In this document: positions 5,923 to 6,102 of the stretch, in pieces
Position numbering within the stretch: the stretch's first letter is position 1
How the letters are laid out: each line of letters starts with the position of its first letter
Origin: an uncultured Eubacteriales bacterium
GTDB taxonomy: Bacteria > Bacillota_A > Clostridia > Christensenellales > Aristaeellaceae
Length of the DNA: 6,102 nucleotides
Direction: 5' to 3'
Assembly (NCBI GenBank): GCA_944333375.1
Contig: CALVKX010000128.1
Span: 1-6,102 of the forward strand
Position numbers and translations under genes: made by a program
Notes under the pieces: generated by a model
The model's database searches: none
What the model saw: only the letters and a program-made list of their open reading frames with translations
What the model was told of the DNA's origin: nothing

Positions 5923-6066
5923 TTCAGCTTGTCGAAAAAGCTCGCCTGCGGCGATCTTTTCCGACAGGACACGTTTCCCCTGCGCTTTCAGCGCGGCCGG
6001 GGAAACGCGCAGGGAAACCTTGCTACGCAAGGCTTCCGAATCCACCGCACATGTCGCTGGATTCGG
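5903..6066. repeat. Cluster of consecutive hairpins: palindromic repeat mosaic or structured RNA
   Basis: In 164 bases at least five stems follow one another: 5903-5910/5915-5922 (8 pairs); 5928-5946/5950-5968 (19 positions with two mismatches and one G-U); 5972-5980/5999-6007 (9 pairs, with an inner GCGC stem 5982-5985/5991-5994); 6018-6023/6027-6032 (6 pairs, 3-nt loop); and 6036-6044/6058-6066 (9 perfect pairs, 13-nt loop). No convincing gene occupies the stretch from 5888 to 6102. An open frame runs through it on the minus strand, but it continues antisense into the beta-helix gene. The architecture resembles mosaics of interspersed palindromic units (REP/BIME-like) in other bacteria. I have an impression, not a search result, that similar GTCGAAAAAG hairpins recur in gut Clostridia. 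The structure is certain; its identity is not. Confidence 0.5.
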
Positions 6067-6102
6067 ATTTCATTCGGAGGGGACGGAGGGAAGCGTGTGC
6101 CC

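Noticed and set aside
5725..6045. 106-codon minus-strand ORF running out of the hairpin cluster into the end of the beta-helix gene
   Set aside because: Its first half is a translation of the palindromic stems and its second half is the antisense of the Gly-rich tail. It is probably a repeat-derived spurious frame.
5903..6066. CRISPR array
   Set aside because: The hairpins are all different in sequence. There is no repeated unit with regular spacers.
6085..6102. GGAGGG followed by GTG codons at 6095 and 6097, possible start of a gene off the right edge
   Set aside because: The spacing is plausible but only two codons are visible, so no coding claim can be supported.

Overview
The window is GC-rich bacterial DNA with strong AAGGAGG-type ribosome binding sites and UGA/UAA stops. 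The gene families are a compact, Aquifex-type aconitase and a VTC-domain / DUF4956 / Cthe_2159-like set. Together these suggest a GC-rich Clostridia-class Firmicute, such as a gut member of Oscillospiraceae or Christensenellales. That assignment is inference; no marker gene is present.

Layout: (1) Positions 2-562, + strand, hold the 3' end of an ABC exporter ATPase. It ends in a textbook intrinsic terminator (565-603) whose T-run touches the stop codon of the convergent next gene. (2) Positions 602-2533, - strand, hold a complete aconitate hydratase of 643 aa, read from a recognisable sigma-A promoter (2599-2627). A 20-bp imperfect palindrome (2622-2641) covers the -35 of that promoter and may be an operator. 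(3) The divergent intergenic region 2534-2820 also holds a weaker rightward promoter candidate. It contains an orphan Shine-Dalgarno, a small hairpin, and an 8-codon mini-ORF that abuts the next gene. (4) Positions 2821-5887, + strand, hold a tight three-gene operon. Its products are a VTC-domain (polyphosphate-polymerase-like, triphosphate-tunnel) protein, a DUF4956 membrane protein overlapping it by 20 nt, and, 15 nt further on, a secreted beta-helix protein of the Cthe_2159 carbohydrate-binding family. (5) Positions 5888-6102 have no convincing gene. This stretch is packed with at least five consecutive hairpins, including two mutually exclusive pairings, and looks like a mosaic palindromic repeat or a structured RNA.

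The part closest to an undescribed system is the three-gene operon. A cytosolic tunnel-fold enzyme that would make or bind polyphosphate, a multi-pass membrane partner with a soluble C-terminal domain, and an exported beta-helix sugar-binding protein are co-translated. This suggests a membrane-spanning process linking polyphosphate or nucleotide chemistry to the cell surface. The association of these families is known from other Firmicutes, but to my knowledge its function is not established.
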